From Bacteroidota bacterium (GTDB lineage Bacteria; Bacteroidota; Bacteroidia; NS11-12g; UBA955), in assembly GCA_018333525.1 (NCBI GenBank), contig JAGXTF010000031.1, forward strand, positions 34,192 through 98,191: a stretch of DNA of 64,000 nt. Direction: 5' to 3'. Below, in pieces: positions 1-8,913 of the stretch. Each line of letters opens with the position of its first letter. The first letter of the stretch is position 1. The position numbers were made by a program, and so were the translations under genes. The notes beneath the pieces were generated by a model that saw nothing but the letters and a program-made list of their open reading frames with translations, ran no database searches and was not told the DNA's origin.

Positions 1-1500
1 GGAATTGAAATCTCCGCAGGTATAAATGCTTGTGTTTTCCGATTCCAAAATTGAAATTCCCTTACCAATATCTTCACCGGTTCCGCCCAATTGTCTTGCC
101 CAGACAAAGGTGCCGCTTGCAAGCAGCTTCATGATGTATACGTCTGAATTTCCTTTTGAAGTTTGATAATATTGTGCTTTCCCTGATGCAGGATCAAAAT
201 CAGGTTTACCACTAAAAAATCCGGTGGAATAAATATCGCCATTCGCATGGATTGCCAAATCCATCCCCCAATCATTTCCGGAAACACCAATTTGTTTTAC
301 CCACGAATAGTTACCGACATTATTCAATTTCGAAATAAAAATATCAGAGGTGTTGTTTGACAAGGATTTGCGACTGTTGTATGCATTGGATGTCAGTACA
401 GTGCTCGAAGAACCGGGATCAAAATCTATAGCTCCTTTAAACATTCCGGTTGTAATAATATTCCCACTTTGGTCAATTCCTATTGCGGCAGGATTGCATT
501 GCTGGTTGGATCCGCCAAATCGTTTTACAAATAAAAATTGAGCGGATGAATTGAGCTTCAGCACAAATCCATCTTCCCCTAAATTCGTCAAACTATTGGT
601 ACCAGCTTCCGGATCAAAGTCGGTTGGGAAGTTGAATTTTCCGGTTAAATAAATATTGTTATCTGCATCTCTGGTAATCCCGGAAGATTGCGCACTAAAC
701 GTTTTGCTGTAAATAAAGTTGTCAGATCCGGCACCCACTGAACTACCGGAAGTCACTTTGCCAAATTGAGAAGCAGAAATAAATGTTCCGTAATTATCCA
801 AATTCAACAAAAACATTCCTCCCCCTGTTAACAGATAAATTCCGGAACTTGGATCAAAATCTCCTGTATCTGTTGTAATCTGGTTATAGTCTGCATATTC
901 TCCGGTAATCCATATATTTCCATTTCCATCTGCAACCAGATCCGAACCAAAATCATATCCGGAAGCGCCAACCTGTGCTGCCCAACTAAATAGTCCGGAA
1001 TTATCCAATTTTAAAATAAATGCGTCTGATTTATCCGATAAAATGGTTTTGTAAACCAGCGTTTTATGCGGAATAGATGTCATTTCAAAAACACCGGAAG
1101 AGGGATCAAAATCTGCAATACCACTAAACCCCCCGGTAATAAAAACATTTCCGTTTCCATCCAGAGTAATTGCATTTCCAAAATCCCTTTTTGTTCCGCC
1201 AACTCTAACTGCCCATGCCAATGCACCAGCATTATCCAGTTTTAAAACAAACACATCTGTATCGCCGGCAGAGGTTAAATTATATACGGAAGTTGAAGGA
1301 TCAAAATCAACGGTACCTGTAAAATTACCAATGACATATACATTTCCGGAAGCATCCGATATGATGTCTGTTGCTCCATCCTGGCCAGAATTTCCTGCCT
1401 TTACAGCCCAGTCGAAATTAATGGTTTGGGAATATGCATTCACGCCCATCATTCCCACGAGCATAAAAATGAATCCATTTTTTATTATTTTGTTTTTCAT
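1..1500 (-). CDS. Secreted SBBP-type beta-propeller repeat protein (3' end outside window)
   Basis: Reading in from an ATG at 1500 the frame stays open for 500 codons and leaves the window, so the C-terminus is missing. The first 25 residues (MKNKIIKNGFIFMLVGMMGV then NAYSQ) look like a signal peptide. The rest is made of repeats of roughly 65-75 residues carrying W-A-x-x-x-G, D-x-x-G-N-x-Y-x-x-G, a recurrent D-F-D-P-S/x-S/A-G stretch and D-x-F-x-x-K-L-x-x-x-G. This is the pattern of SBBP-like beta-propeller proteins of Bacteroidota, usually cell-surface or secreted. A T9SS sorting domain would be expected in the missing C-terminus but is not visible. It lies 28 bp downstream of the kelch gene on the same strand and may share its transcript. 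Precise function and ligand are unknown. Confidence 0.85.
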   Translation of the reverse strand, partial: MKNKIIKNGFIFMLVGMMGVNAYSQTINFDWAVKAGNSGQDGATDIISDASGNVYVIGNFTGTVDFDPSTSVYNLTSAGDTDVFVLKLDNAGALAWAVRVGGTKRDFGNAITLDGNGNVFITGGFSGIADFDPSSGVFEMTSIPHKTLVYKTILSDKSDAFILKLDNSGLFSWAAQVGASGYDFGSDLVADGNGNIWITGEYADYNQITTDTGDFDPSSGIYLLTGGGMFLLNLDNYGTFISASQFGKVTSGSSVGAGSDNFIYSKTFSAQSSGITRDADNNIYLTGKFNFPTDFDPEAGTNSLTNLGEDGFVLKLNSSAQFLFVKRFGGSNQQCNPAAIGIDQSGNIITTGMFKGAIDFDPGSSSTVLTSNAYNSRKSLSNNTSDIFISKLNNVGNYSWVKQIGVSGNDWGMDLAIHANGDIYSTGFFSGKPDFDPASGKAQYYQTSKGNSDVYIMKLLASGTFVWARQLGGTGEDIGKGISILESENTSIYTCGDFNS

Positions 1501-1528
1501 GGTATTTGGTTTGTTATTTTTTAAAATT

Positions 1529-3352
1529 TCAATTATTTAAATGAATACATTGAATATATTTTGTGTATTCTTTGGCCTGTATACGCAACAAATAAACACC
1601 TGGTTTTAAAAAAGAGGCATCGTAAACTATTTGTCTTGGTTCTGGATTTTCAACATCCCCTTTGTATAAATGATATGCAACTTTCCCATCCATTTGAAGC
1701 AAATCAATTTCAACGGAAGCCTTGATATTCAACGTCAAATTATCCGAAAATGGATTTGGAGAAATTTCAACCTGACTCATTTCTTTTAAGCCTGAAATAT
1801 TTATTGGCAATTCCTGTTCATGATGATCTCCGCTATTTCCGAACCATTCAAAAACTGTTTGGCTACATGCACCAATGTCATCCCCGTGGTTGATATGACC
1901 CGGAAGAGAATTTGTATCCACGCATATTGTTTTACCTGAATGGCATATTTTAACTTTCGTATTGTTATTTCCACACCTCACATCCTCTGCAATAATGGAA
2001 ATGGTGGATGTATTTTTACAGAAACCATCTTTCAATTCCAACTTGTATTCGGTGTTGGTTTCCGGGCAAACTTTCACACTGGAATCTGAAAGCGGGCTTA
2101 ACAAATCCGAGCCGAGATACCAATTTGCAGTTGCACTTGATGGCTTGTCTTCTACAGTTAAAACCGCACAGTTCAATCCGGATGCACCAAAATAAATGGT
2201 GTTGTTTTGCAGCAAAGTTCCATTTTCAAATTCCGCCCGAATAGTCACATTCGATATTCCGCAAGGAGAATGATAAATTTCACATTCATTTAATCCATTG
2301 CCTCCGGTAACAAGTACATTTCCATTAGGTAATCCGATTGCCCTGTGATTGAATCTTTCGGTTAACATATCACCCGTAGTATCCCAGGTACCTGACAAAG
2401 GATTGTACAACTCACAATCTTTATAACCATACCCGCTGTTTCCCACCAGCAAAATTTTACCATTTCCTACTGTCACCAACGGAGAATAAACATACGCACT
2501 AATGCCACTAGTACCTGTTGTACTCCATGTGCCGGATACAATATTATAAATGCAATAATTTGTACCATCACCTGTAAGTATTTTCCCATTATTCAAATTC
2601 ACCAAACTGGTTTGTTCGGTATTAAACGGCAGATCTCCTGAAAGCGACCATGTACCTGTTGACGTATCATAAATTTCGCTTTTTGCATTTCCACCTCCGG
2701 CAATAAACACATTACCATTTGGCAATAAAATGGCATTTTCTACGTGGTGGGTATAGTTCATTTCACCTGTACCACTCCAGGTTGCAGAAGAGGGATCGTA
2801 AATTTCACAACTTTTTCTTTCTGCAAAATCCCCTATTCCCCCATCAAAATAATAACCACCTGTAACTAATATTTTTCCATTTGATAATTTAATTGCAGTG
2901 TGCAATATTCGGTCAATTGAAAGAGTACCTGTGGAGGACCAGGTTCCTGTTGACGTATCGTAAATATCACAAAGTCCGTGACCACTTTCATCTACAGCAC
3001 CTCCTACCGCCAGTAAATTACCGTTATTTAACAAGGTGACAGTGTGTCCCCATCTCGCGGTAAATGATCCGGTACTATGCCAGGTACCTGAATCAGGAAT
3101 GTATATTTCACAGGAAGAAATACCGCTGAAATATGCCCCTGCACCACCGGATGCCATAACCTGATTGTTCGACATTAGGGTGAGACAATGATAGTTTCGC
3201 TCTGTGGCCATACTACCTGTACTCGTCCAGGTTTGAGCAGTAAGGTTAAAAAAGTACAAGTTACAAAGGACTCCGAAAAGCAATTTTGAAGTTGCTGAAA
3301 TAAAATTCGCATTTTTATTGCGAATCCAATTTATTTTTCTGTTTGTTTTCAT
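1529..3352 (-). CDS. Secreted kelch-repeat protein with T9SS type A sorting domain
   Basis: 607 residues. A basic N-terminus is followed by a hydrophobic stretch ending near residue 40 (NLTAQ), a likely signal peptide. Residues about 41-360 hold six or seven kelch-like blades with G-N-x-L/V-x-x-G-G and C-E/D-I-Y-x-x-x-x-G-T-W motifs, which should form a beta-propeller. After a Cys-containing beta-rich linker, the last ~80 residues start with S-P-N-P-F-S-D and end in a G-V-Y-L-L-R-I strand, the layout of a type A T9SS C-terminal sorting domain. It should therefore be exported and anchored or released at the surface; substrate unknown. It follows the response regulator by 69 bp on the same strand, with a palindromic motif (3401-3418) between them, so regulation by that system is plausible. 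Confidence 0.88.
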   Translation of the reverse strand: MKTNRKINWIRNKNANFISATSKLLFGVLCNLYFFNLTAQTWTSTGSMATERNYHCLTLMSNNQVMASGGAGAYFSGISSCEIYIPDSGTWHSTGSFTARWGHTVTLLNNGNLLAVGGAVDESGHGLCDIYDTSTGTWSSTGTLSIDRILHTAIKLSNGKILVTGGYYFDGGIGDFAERKSCEIYDPSSATWSGTGEMNYTHHVENAILLPNGNVFIAGGGNAKSEIYDTSTGTWSLSGDLPFNTEQTSLVNLNNGKILTGDGTNYCIYNIVSGTWSTTGTSGISAYVYSPLVTVGNGKILLVGNSGYGYKDCELYNPLSGTWDTTGDMLTERFNHRAIGLPNGNVLVTGGNGLNECEIYHSPCGISNVTIRAEFENGTLLQNNTIYFGASGLNCAVLTVEDKPSSATANWYLGSDLLSPLSDSSVKVCPETNTEYKLELKDGFCKNTSTISIIAEDVRCGNNNTKVKICHSGKTICVDTNSLPGHINHGDDIGACSQTVFEWFGNSGDHHEQELPINISGLKEMSQVEISPNPFSDNLTLNIKASVEIDLLQMDGKVAYHLYKGDVENPEPRQIVYDASFLKPGVYLLRIQAKEYTKYIQCIHLNN

Positions 3353-3400
3353 GGCTTGAAATTTTACATTTCAAACCAAGCAGGATATCAGGTTCCGGAC

Positions 3401-3418
3401 AATACGACTTTTGTCTTA
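3401..3418. promoter_or_regulatory. Candidate operator palindrome, copy 1
   Basis: AATACGACTTTTGTCTTA contains TA-C-GAC-N4-GTC-T-TA, an inverted repeat. It matches 17 of 18 bases of the copy at 7776-7793. It lies 49 bp before the kelch gene start. On the minus strand a TTG overlaps its edge (3402-3400), followed 21 bp later by TTGGTTTG (3378-3371), one mismatch from the Bacteroidota -7 box, so the site is placed like an activator site next to a weak promoter. Binding by the adjacent LuxR-type regulator is inference. Confidence 0.45.
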
Positions 3419-3421
3419 AAT

Positions 3422-4051
3422 TTATTTAAAAATTTTATTAATTGCGTCTGTCCGGGATTGCACATGCAGTTTTTTATAAATATTCTGAATATGGGTTCTA
3501 ACAGTGGCAGGACTAATATTTAACTGATCTGCTATTTCCTTATATCTGTAGCCTTGTGCAAGGCTGTTCACCAACTCCTTTTCGCGTTCAGAAAGATCCT
3601 GATAATCCGGAATTGGTTTCTGTGGTCCTTCGCGAAAGGTATTTAATATTTTTCTGGCAATTCCGGGCGACATTGGTGAACCTCCATTGTACAAATCCAT
3701 AATAGATTGGGCAATTTGTGTAACGGAACTTTTCTTCAACAAATAGCCTGTGGCACCAGCCTGCAGAGATTTAAATATCATGTCATCATCTTCATAAACC
3801 GTGAGCATCATAAATTGTGTTTGCGGACATGATTCCCGCAGTTTAATAATGGCCTCGATCCCATTCATTCCCGGCAGGTTAATGTCCATTAAAACCACAT
3901 CTGTTGGCTCATTCACAAGGGATTCAATAGCATCTTCGGCATTTGAAAATGTCCTTTCACAATAAATTTCATTGCTGCTATCTATGATCATTTGCAGTCC
4001 GGAACGGATGTCCTGATTGTCTTCCACTATGCAAACCCTAACTTTTTCCAT
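3422..4051 (-). CDS. LuxR/NarL-type two-component response regulator
   Basis: 209 residues. An N-terminal receiver domain (about 3-120) has the acidic pair E10/D11, phospho-acceptor D56 in VVLMD, T84 and K106, all expected positions for an active receiver. A C-terminal helix-turn-helix (about 150-208) carries LSEREKELVNSLAQGYRYKE followed by IA-x-x-L-x-I-S-P-x-T-V-R-T-H, the LuxR/GerE signature. It should be a phosphorylation-dependent DNA-binding regulator. The histidine kinase gene is 53 bp upstream on the same strand and of the matching HisKA_3 class, so the two are very likely a cognate pair. Near-identical palindromes lie downstream (3401) and upstream of the kinase (7776), which suggests autoregulation. 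Start ATG at 4051 gives the canonical receiver N-terminus. Confidence 0.93.
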   Translation of the reverse strand: MEKVRVCIVEDNQDIRSGLQMIIDSSNEIYCERTFSNAEDAIESLVNEPTDVVLMDINLPGMNGIEAIIKLRESCPQTQFMMLTVYEDDDMIFKSLQAGATGYLLKKSSVTQIAQSIMDLYNGGSPMSPGIARKILNTFREGPQKPIPDYQDLSEREKELVNSLAQGYRYKEIADQLNISPATVRTHIQNIYKKLHVQSRTDAINKIFK

Positions 4052-4104
4052 TCCTGTCTGTAAATGTAGTTTTACAATAATTCCGTTTCAATCATACTTT
4101 ATAC

Positions 4105-7100
4105 TTACACCATATTTAAACCAATAATGGTTTTGCTCCCTTTTCCCGGCTCAGAGGTTAACTCATATCTGCCTTCTATTTCCTCTATTCTCCTTCGCAT
4201 GTTCGACAAACCGTTTCCGGTAAATTTATGATCTTCCAAATTAAATCCTTTTCCATTATCTTCTATTTGAACTTCCAATTCCTGACCTCTGAATTGAACA
4301 CTTACAGCAACTTCTGTTGCCTGGGAATGTTTCATAATATTATGAAATGTTTCCTTGATTACGAGAAATAAATTCCTGCGTACAGCCTGAGACATATTTA
4401 GGGATTTTGCTGCTTCAGGTATTTGCAATTTGCATTGGATATTGCTGTTTTCAAAAAAATCCAGACTGTATTTCCTCAGATAACCAAATAGGTTTTCAAG
4501 TTTGTCATTTTCAGGATTCATAGCCCAAATAATCTGGCTCATGTTATCCACCAATTCATTGGCCGTTTGTGAAATCTCCTCGATCTTTTTCGTATCCGCT
4601 TTGTCTGTCGCCTTATTCTTTAGTAATTCTGAGAGTATGGCTATTTTCGTAAGTCCACTGCCTATTTCATCGTGCATGTCTCTTGCAATTCTGGTTTTTT
4701 CAAAGGCTACTTTTCTTTGATTTTCAACCAATATTAACTGATCCTGAGTACGTTGTAAATTATTTAGGGTGTTGTTTAATTCAGTATTTTGACCTGCAAT
4801 GATCAGGTTCTTTTTTCGCTGGTTTATATAATTTCGGGATATGAAGAATGTAAATATTGCCAGAGAAATCAATGCAGCGATAATTACATTTTTTTGAAAT
4901 ATTTTAGAACTTAAAGTTGCGCTTTGTAGCGATCTTTGTTCGTTTAACAATCGTATTCTCGACTCCTTAATTTTGTTTTCAACCAGTTGTTTTTCGGTGA
5001 TGATGGTTTGGTTGTGCAACTCCGCCTGGGAGTGAAGAAACTCAAGACGTTGCAGATCCTTTTCTTTATTACTGAGCATCAACTCATTATTGCGCAAGAG
5101 TATCTCCTGTTTGCTTAGCAACAGCTGTTCTTCTTTTCTAGACAACTTCTCTGAAGCCAATTGTTCATCCGCTTTATATTTTAATTCCTTTTTTGCAAAC
5201 TGAAATTCAAATTCCTTTTTTGCTATTTTATTCTTTACATCTACATTTAAAATACTATCCCTCAATTGCACATGTTCTATGTAATTATAATACGCACTAT
5301 CGTACCTACCTGTTTTTTCATAAACCTCACTTAACAACTGGAATATTGTAGAACGCTCATTCAGATTGTTAAATGGACGACTCTCTTTTTCCGCCAATTT
5401 CAAATAATCCAGAGAACGTGAATAATTTCTCTTGTTTTTTTCAATTATCGCGTACCATTTCCATATAAGTGCTAAATTGCTTTTCGTGCCAATTTCTTTA
5501 TATGTTAATTCTGCTGTTCGTAAGAATTCTTCAGCTGTTTGGTATTCTTCCTGAGCGATATACAATAGGGCCAGATCCCTATAATTCATGGCAATTCCGT
5601 TTTTGTCACCCACAGAATCCTGATATTTAATGGATTTTTCGTAATATTCCTTTGCTTTTGCGTACTCCTTCATTTCTACGTACACTGAACCTATACTGCT
5701 GTAATCAACCGCAATTCTCTTTTTATTGTTCAGAACAAATTCAATGGAAAGTGCTTTTTGAAAGTATTCCAATGCTTTTTGATTATCCTCTATTTTATGA
5801 TAAATACTTCCAATAGCATGCAAATTGGTGGACATACCAACCTCATCACCTGCCTGTTCAGAAATATTATAACCTTTTTGCAACAACTCCAACGATTTGT
5901 TGTAGTCTGACCACTCCTTATATAAAATTGCCATACCTTGTAATTGCCTTGCCTTTCCAATCATTCCACCTATGGACTCATATATGTTCATTGCCTTTTC
6001 ATAATAGTCGAGAGATTTTTGATATTCACCAATATTCCGGTAAATAGTTCCCAATGTTCCATAAGATGCGGCCAGGCCTTCTTTAACATTCAGAATTTGA
6101 AACAATTCAGCAGCCTTATTCAGATAGTCTAAGGCATCATTGTACAGAGATTGTTCCAGATAATTATTTCCAATATTTATATAGGCGGAAGCAATCTGAT
6201 GTTTATCACCAAATTTCTCGGCAGATTGAACTGTTTTTATATAATATTCCTGTGCCTTTTTATAATCAGCCAGTTCCTTATATGTGGTGGCAATAGATTC
6301 GTATGCAAATGCACTTGAAGAATTTTCTCCAATTTTTTCCAAAATTTCCAGCCCTTTGAATTGATAATCCAACGCCAACTGGTATTCTCCTTTCCGATGA
6401 TAAGCCTGACCAATATATTCTAATGCAATCCCAATATCCTTTTGGCTTCCAGCTTTTAAGCTCAACTGATACCCTTTTTTATAACCTTCAAGTGCCTTGT
6501 CAAAATCAGAAATTGCCAGGTAACTTTCTCCGGCTTGCAGATTTAATTTTCCGGCATTTACCCAATCCCCTGATTTTTCATAAATTTCTGCAGCTTTTAA
6601 TCTGGAATCAATTGCCAAATTAAATTTTCCGAGGCGGTGGTAGCTCATTCCAATGCGTTCATTTCCCAATGCGGCTGCATAAGGATAATTTCCCATTTCT
6701 CCAATTTCGATCATCTTAAGGCATAAACTTAAGGATTTCTCATATTCACCACGCTGAAAATATACATAAACACATTGGGAATAGGCAATTGTCTGTCCCC
6801 AGGAATTACCGGTTTTTTTGAAATTCACTACCGCTAAATTGGTATAGTATTCACTTGTGTTTATTTCATTTTTTATGGCGAAATAAATAATTAAATTTAA
6901 ACAACATTTTGAGAGGTTATTTATGTCATTTATTTTTTTATACAATTGCAAAGCCTGCAAATTGTATTCAATGCATTTATCCAATTCTTTTTTCGCATAG
7001 AAAAATGATCCAATACCCATGTAATTTGCGGCCAATAACTTATAATTTGAATTTCGTTTATTGATAGCAATAGCTTTTTCATACATTTCTCTGGATTTCT

Positions 7101-7632
7101 CAAATGCTCTGGTTGCCAGATAAAGTCTGCCCAACGAATGATAACTTTCAGCCATCCCATTCTCATCCTTTATTTTTTCACTCAGATCCATGGCAAGGCT
7201 AATTACGGAATCAGCAGATTGGAATTTCCCTGTATAATTGAGTACCAATGCCAATCCATTTAATGAATTGGCTTTTTTCTTTTCATCCTTTAATTTGTCA
7301 GCAACCTTACAACTTAGGTCCGCATAATTTCTGGCTTCCCCAAATGAATTTAAATCGAGATAAATTCTTGAAATGTCTAACATTAACCGTCTCTTTGCTT
7401 CATCCTCCACTTTATTGTTCCTGAAGACTTTCAATAAGGAATCCAGTTCCATACTGCCGCTAACTTGGGCACTCAGATTTAATACTTTTAAAAGGATAAA
7501 AAGCAAGAAGAGACATTGAATTACCAACCTCTTATTTGAAATTAAACCTGCGGATTTAACCGTTGGTTTTTTTATCCTCTTCCTAAATTGGAAATTGATA
7601 ATTTTTATTTCAATATGAAAAAACCCAAACAT
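4105..7632 (-). CDS. TPR-repeat sensor histidine kinase (HisKA_3 family)
   Basis: 1175 residues. A basic N-terminus and hydrophobic segment (about 35-56, ending LSAQ) look like a signal peptide or anchor. Residues about 60-790 are some eighteen tetratricopeptide repeats (A-x-x-x-Y-x-x-A-x-x-x, E-K-x-G-D-x-x-G motifs), expected to lie in the periplasm. A long charged coiled coil follows, then one membrane helix near 913-930, a second coiled coil, a HisKA_3 dimerisation segment with H987 in RDMHDEIG, and a HATPase domain (about 1080-1175) with N1098 and D1125 in IEDNGKGF. This is the NarX/DegS-like family, pairing with LuxR-type regulators such as the one 53 bp downstream. The signal sensed is unknown; TPRs suggest a protein partner. 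A good promoter precedes it (7653-7683). Confidence 0.92.
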   Translation of the reverse strand: MFGFFHIEIKIINFQFRKRIKKPTVKSAGLISNKRLVIQCLFLLFILLKVLNLSAQVSGSMELDSLLKVFRNNKVEDEAKRRLMLDISRIYLDLNSFGEARNYADLSCKVADKLKDEKKKANSLNGLALVLNYTGKFQSADSVISLAMDLSEKIKDENGMAESYHSLGRLYLATRAFEKSREMYEKAIAINKRNSNYKLLAANYMGIGSFFYAKKELDKCIEYNLQALQLYKKINDINNLSKCCLNLIIYFAIKNEINTSEYYTNLAVVNFKKTGNSWGQTIAYSQCVYVYFQRGEYEKSLSLCLKMIEIGEMGNYPYAAALGNERIGMSYHRLGKFNLAIDSRLKAAEIYEKSGDWVNAGKLNLQAGESYLAISDFDKALEGYKKGYQLSLKAGSQKDIGIALEYIGQAYHRKGEYQLALDYQFKGLEILEKIGENSSSAFAYESIATTYKELADYKKAQEYYIKTVQSAEKFGDKHQIASAYINIGNNYLEQSLYNDALDYLNKAAELFQILNVKEGLAASYGTLGTIYRNIGEYQKSLDYYEKAMNIYESIGGMIGKARQLQGMAILYKEWSDYNKSLELLQKGYNISEQAGDEVGMSTNLHAIGSIYHKIEDNQKALEYFQKALSIEFVLNNKKRIAVDYSSIGSVYVEMKEYAKAKEYYEKSIKYQDSVGDKNGIAMNYRDLALLYIAQEEYQTAEEFLRTAELTYKEIGTKSNLALIWKWYAIIEKNKRNYSRSLDYLKLAEKESRPFNNLNERSTIFQLLSEVYEKTGRYDSAYYNYIEHVQLRDSILNVDVKNKIAKKEFEFQFAKKELKYKADEQLASEKLSRKEEQLLLSKQEILLRNNELMLSNKEKDLQRLEFLHSQAELHNQTIITEKQLVENKIKESRIRLLNEQRSLQSATLSSKIFQKNVIIAALISLAIFTFFISRNYINQRKKNLIIAGQNTELNNTLNNLQRTQDQLILVENQRKVAFEKTRIARDMHDEIGSGLTKIAILSELLKNKATDKADTKKIEEISQTANELVDNMSQIIWAMNPENDKLENLFGYLRKYSLDFFENSNIQCKLQIPEAAKSLNMSQAVRRNLFLVIKETFHNIMKHSQATEVAVSVQFRGQELEVQIEDNGKGFNLEDHKFTGNGLSNMRRRIEEIEGRYELTSEPGKGSKTIIGLNMV

Positions 7633-7652
7633 GGCAACTTGGGTAAGCTATT

Positions 7653-7683
7653 CAAATATATAGGAATCCAACCACAACACAAA
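7653..7683 (-). promoter_or_regulatory. Promoter of the TPR kinase/regulator operon
   Basis: On the minus strand TTTG (7683-7680), a 19-bp spacer and TATATTTG (7660-7653) match the Bacteroidota -33/-7 consensus (TTTG ... TAnnTTTG). Transcription would start near 7646, about 15 bases before the kinase start codon at 7632, supporting that start. Confidence 0.6.
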
Positions 7684-7747
7684 GGTATTAAAATACTTTG
7701 TCCGGGCTTCTTTTCAAGCATTTCTAACAAAGTACGATTTATGAATC

Positions 7748-7776
7748 AAAAATGCGGGATAATTAAATTTCCCGCA
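7748..7776 (-). terminator. Intrinsic terminator of the kor operon
   Basis: TGCGGGA (7753-7759) pairs with TCCCGCA (7770-7776); the A/T-rich interior extends the pairing partly. On the minus strand the hairpin is followed by TTTTT (7752-7748). It lies 84 bp beyond the end of korB and fits termination of the operon on the minus strand. Confidence 0.65.
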
Positions 7777-7793
7777 ATACGACTTTAGTCTTA
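7776..7793. promoter_or_regulatory. Candidate operator palindrome, copy 2
   Basis: AATACGACTTTAGTCTTA differs from the copy at 3401-3418 at one central base and keeps the inverted repeat TA-N-GAC-N4-GTC-N-TA. It sits 92 bp upstream of the -33 box of the kinase operon promoter and abuts the kor terminator. A role in autoregulation of the kinase/regulator operon is inference. Confidence 0.42.
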
Positions 7794-7859
7794 TTACTTT
7801 TAGCTGCGCATATGGGGATTCAGGTTTAAATAAATCCCAAATACAAAAAGAAGTTGGTA

Positions 7860-8912
7860 TTACCTCAACCCCGCATTGATTTCCGCTAACACCGCATTTC
7901 CCGGACAAAGCACTTTTTCATCCAAGGTATTCAGCGAAATATCTGTGGTATTCAAAGTTGCATGCAAATCGTGATACCCGGAATTAATGTACAACAATCC
8001 TGTTAGAATTTCTCCTTTGGCCCTCGCTTTTTGAAGGGATGAAGCTGCGGCAATTCTGTCTTCCGGATTCCAGTCATTTGCCAGTTTGTGCAATTGAATT
8101 TTGCTGCCATCATGCATGGTTACCGTGGTATCGGTTCCCGCTGCATACGAAGTTGTTATTTCGCTGTGAGTAGGTACAAAATCTATGGTTCCGGTGGCCT
8201 CCACATGCTCACGAACATAGTCGTAACTTTTGGTGCTACCAACGTTATTATTAAACGTTACACATGGAGAAATCACATTGATAAAGGCAAAACCACCATG
8301 GTGCATGGCAGCTTTAATTAACGGAATTAATTGTTGCTTGTCTCCGCTAAAACTTTGGGCTACAAAAGTAGCGCCCAATTCCACTGCCATGCTCGCCAAA
8401 TCAATGGCCTGAAAAGGGTTTACAGAGCCTGATTTGCTTTTGCTTCCTTCGTCTGCAGTTGCGGAATCTTGTCCTTTGGTCAAACCATAACAGCCATTGT
8501 TCATCACAATATACACCATATTGAGATTGCGTCGAATGGCATGTACAAATTGTCCCATGCCAATGGATGCGCTATCTCCATCACCGGAAACTCCAAAATA
8601 TTGCAGATTTTTATTTGCCAGATTTGCCCCTGTTGCAACAGATGGCATGCGTCCATGCACCGAATTAAATCCATGCGAATTTCCCAAAAAATATGCAGGT
8701 GTTTTCGAGGAACATCCTATTCCGGAAAGTTTTGCTACCCGATGTGGTTCAATATTCATTTCGAAACAGGCCTGCGCAATTGCAGCACTAATGCTGTCGT
8801 GGCCGCAGCCCGCGCATAAGGTGCTCAGCGATCCTTCATATTCTTTTTTGGTATAACCAATATTATTTTTCGGTAATTCCGGGTGGTGAAACTGGGGTCT
8901 CAGGTATGTCAT
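7860..8912 (-). CDS. korB: 2-oxoacid:ferredoxin oxidoreductase, beta subunit (KorB-like)
   Basis: 350 residues from ATG at 8912, one base after the korA stop; an in-frame ATG at 8981 would overlap korA by 68 bp and adds an unconserved leader, so 8912 is preferred. CAGCGHDS near residue 30, GIGCSS near 63 and a later ISPC supply the four cysteines expected for the [4Fe-4S] cluster. GDGDSASIGMGQ followed by VMNNGCYGLTKGQ is the thiamine-diphosphate/Mg binding signature of this family. With KorA it should catalyse ferredoxin-linked oxidative decarboxylation of a 2-oxoacid, most likely 2-oxoglutarate to succinyl-CoA. Other 2-oxoacid substrates cannot be excluded from sequence alone. Last gene of the minus-strand kor operon. 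Confidence 0.93.
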   Translation of the reverse strand: MTYLRPQFHHPELPKNNIGYTKKEYEGSLSTLCAGCGHDSISAAIAQACFEMNIEPHRVAKLSGIGCSSKTPAYFLGNSHGFNSVHGRMPSVATGANLANKNLQYFGVSGDGDSASIGMGQFVHAIRRNLNMVYIVMNNGCYGLTKGQDSATADEGSKSKSGSVNPFQAIDLASMAVELGATFVAQSFSGDKQQLIPLIKAAMHHGGFAFINVISPCVTFNNNVGSTKSYDYVREHVEATGTIDFVPTHSEITTSYAAGTDTTVTMHDGSKIQLHKLANDWNPEDRIAAASSLQKARAKGEILTGLLYINSGYHDLHATLNTTDISLNTLDEKVLCPGNAVLAEINAGLR

Positions 8913-8913
8913 T

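Noticed and set aside
7747..7777. Second weak promoter (TTG-N20-CATTTTTG) beside the operator at 7776
   Set aside because: The CATTTTTG is the U tract of the kor terminator hairpin; the promoter at 7653-7683 is better.
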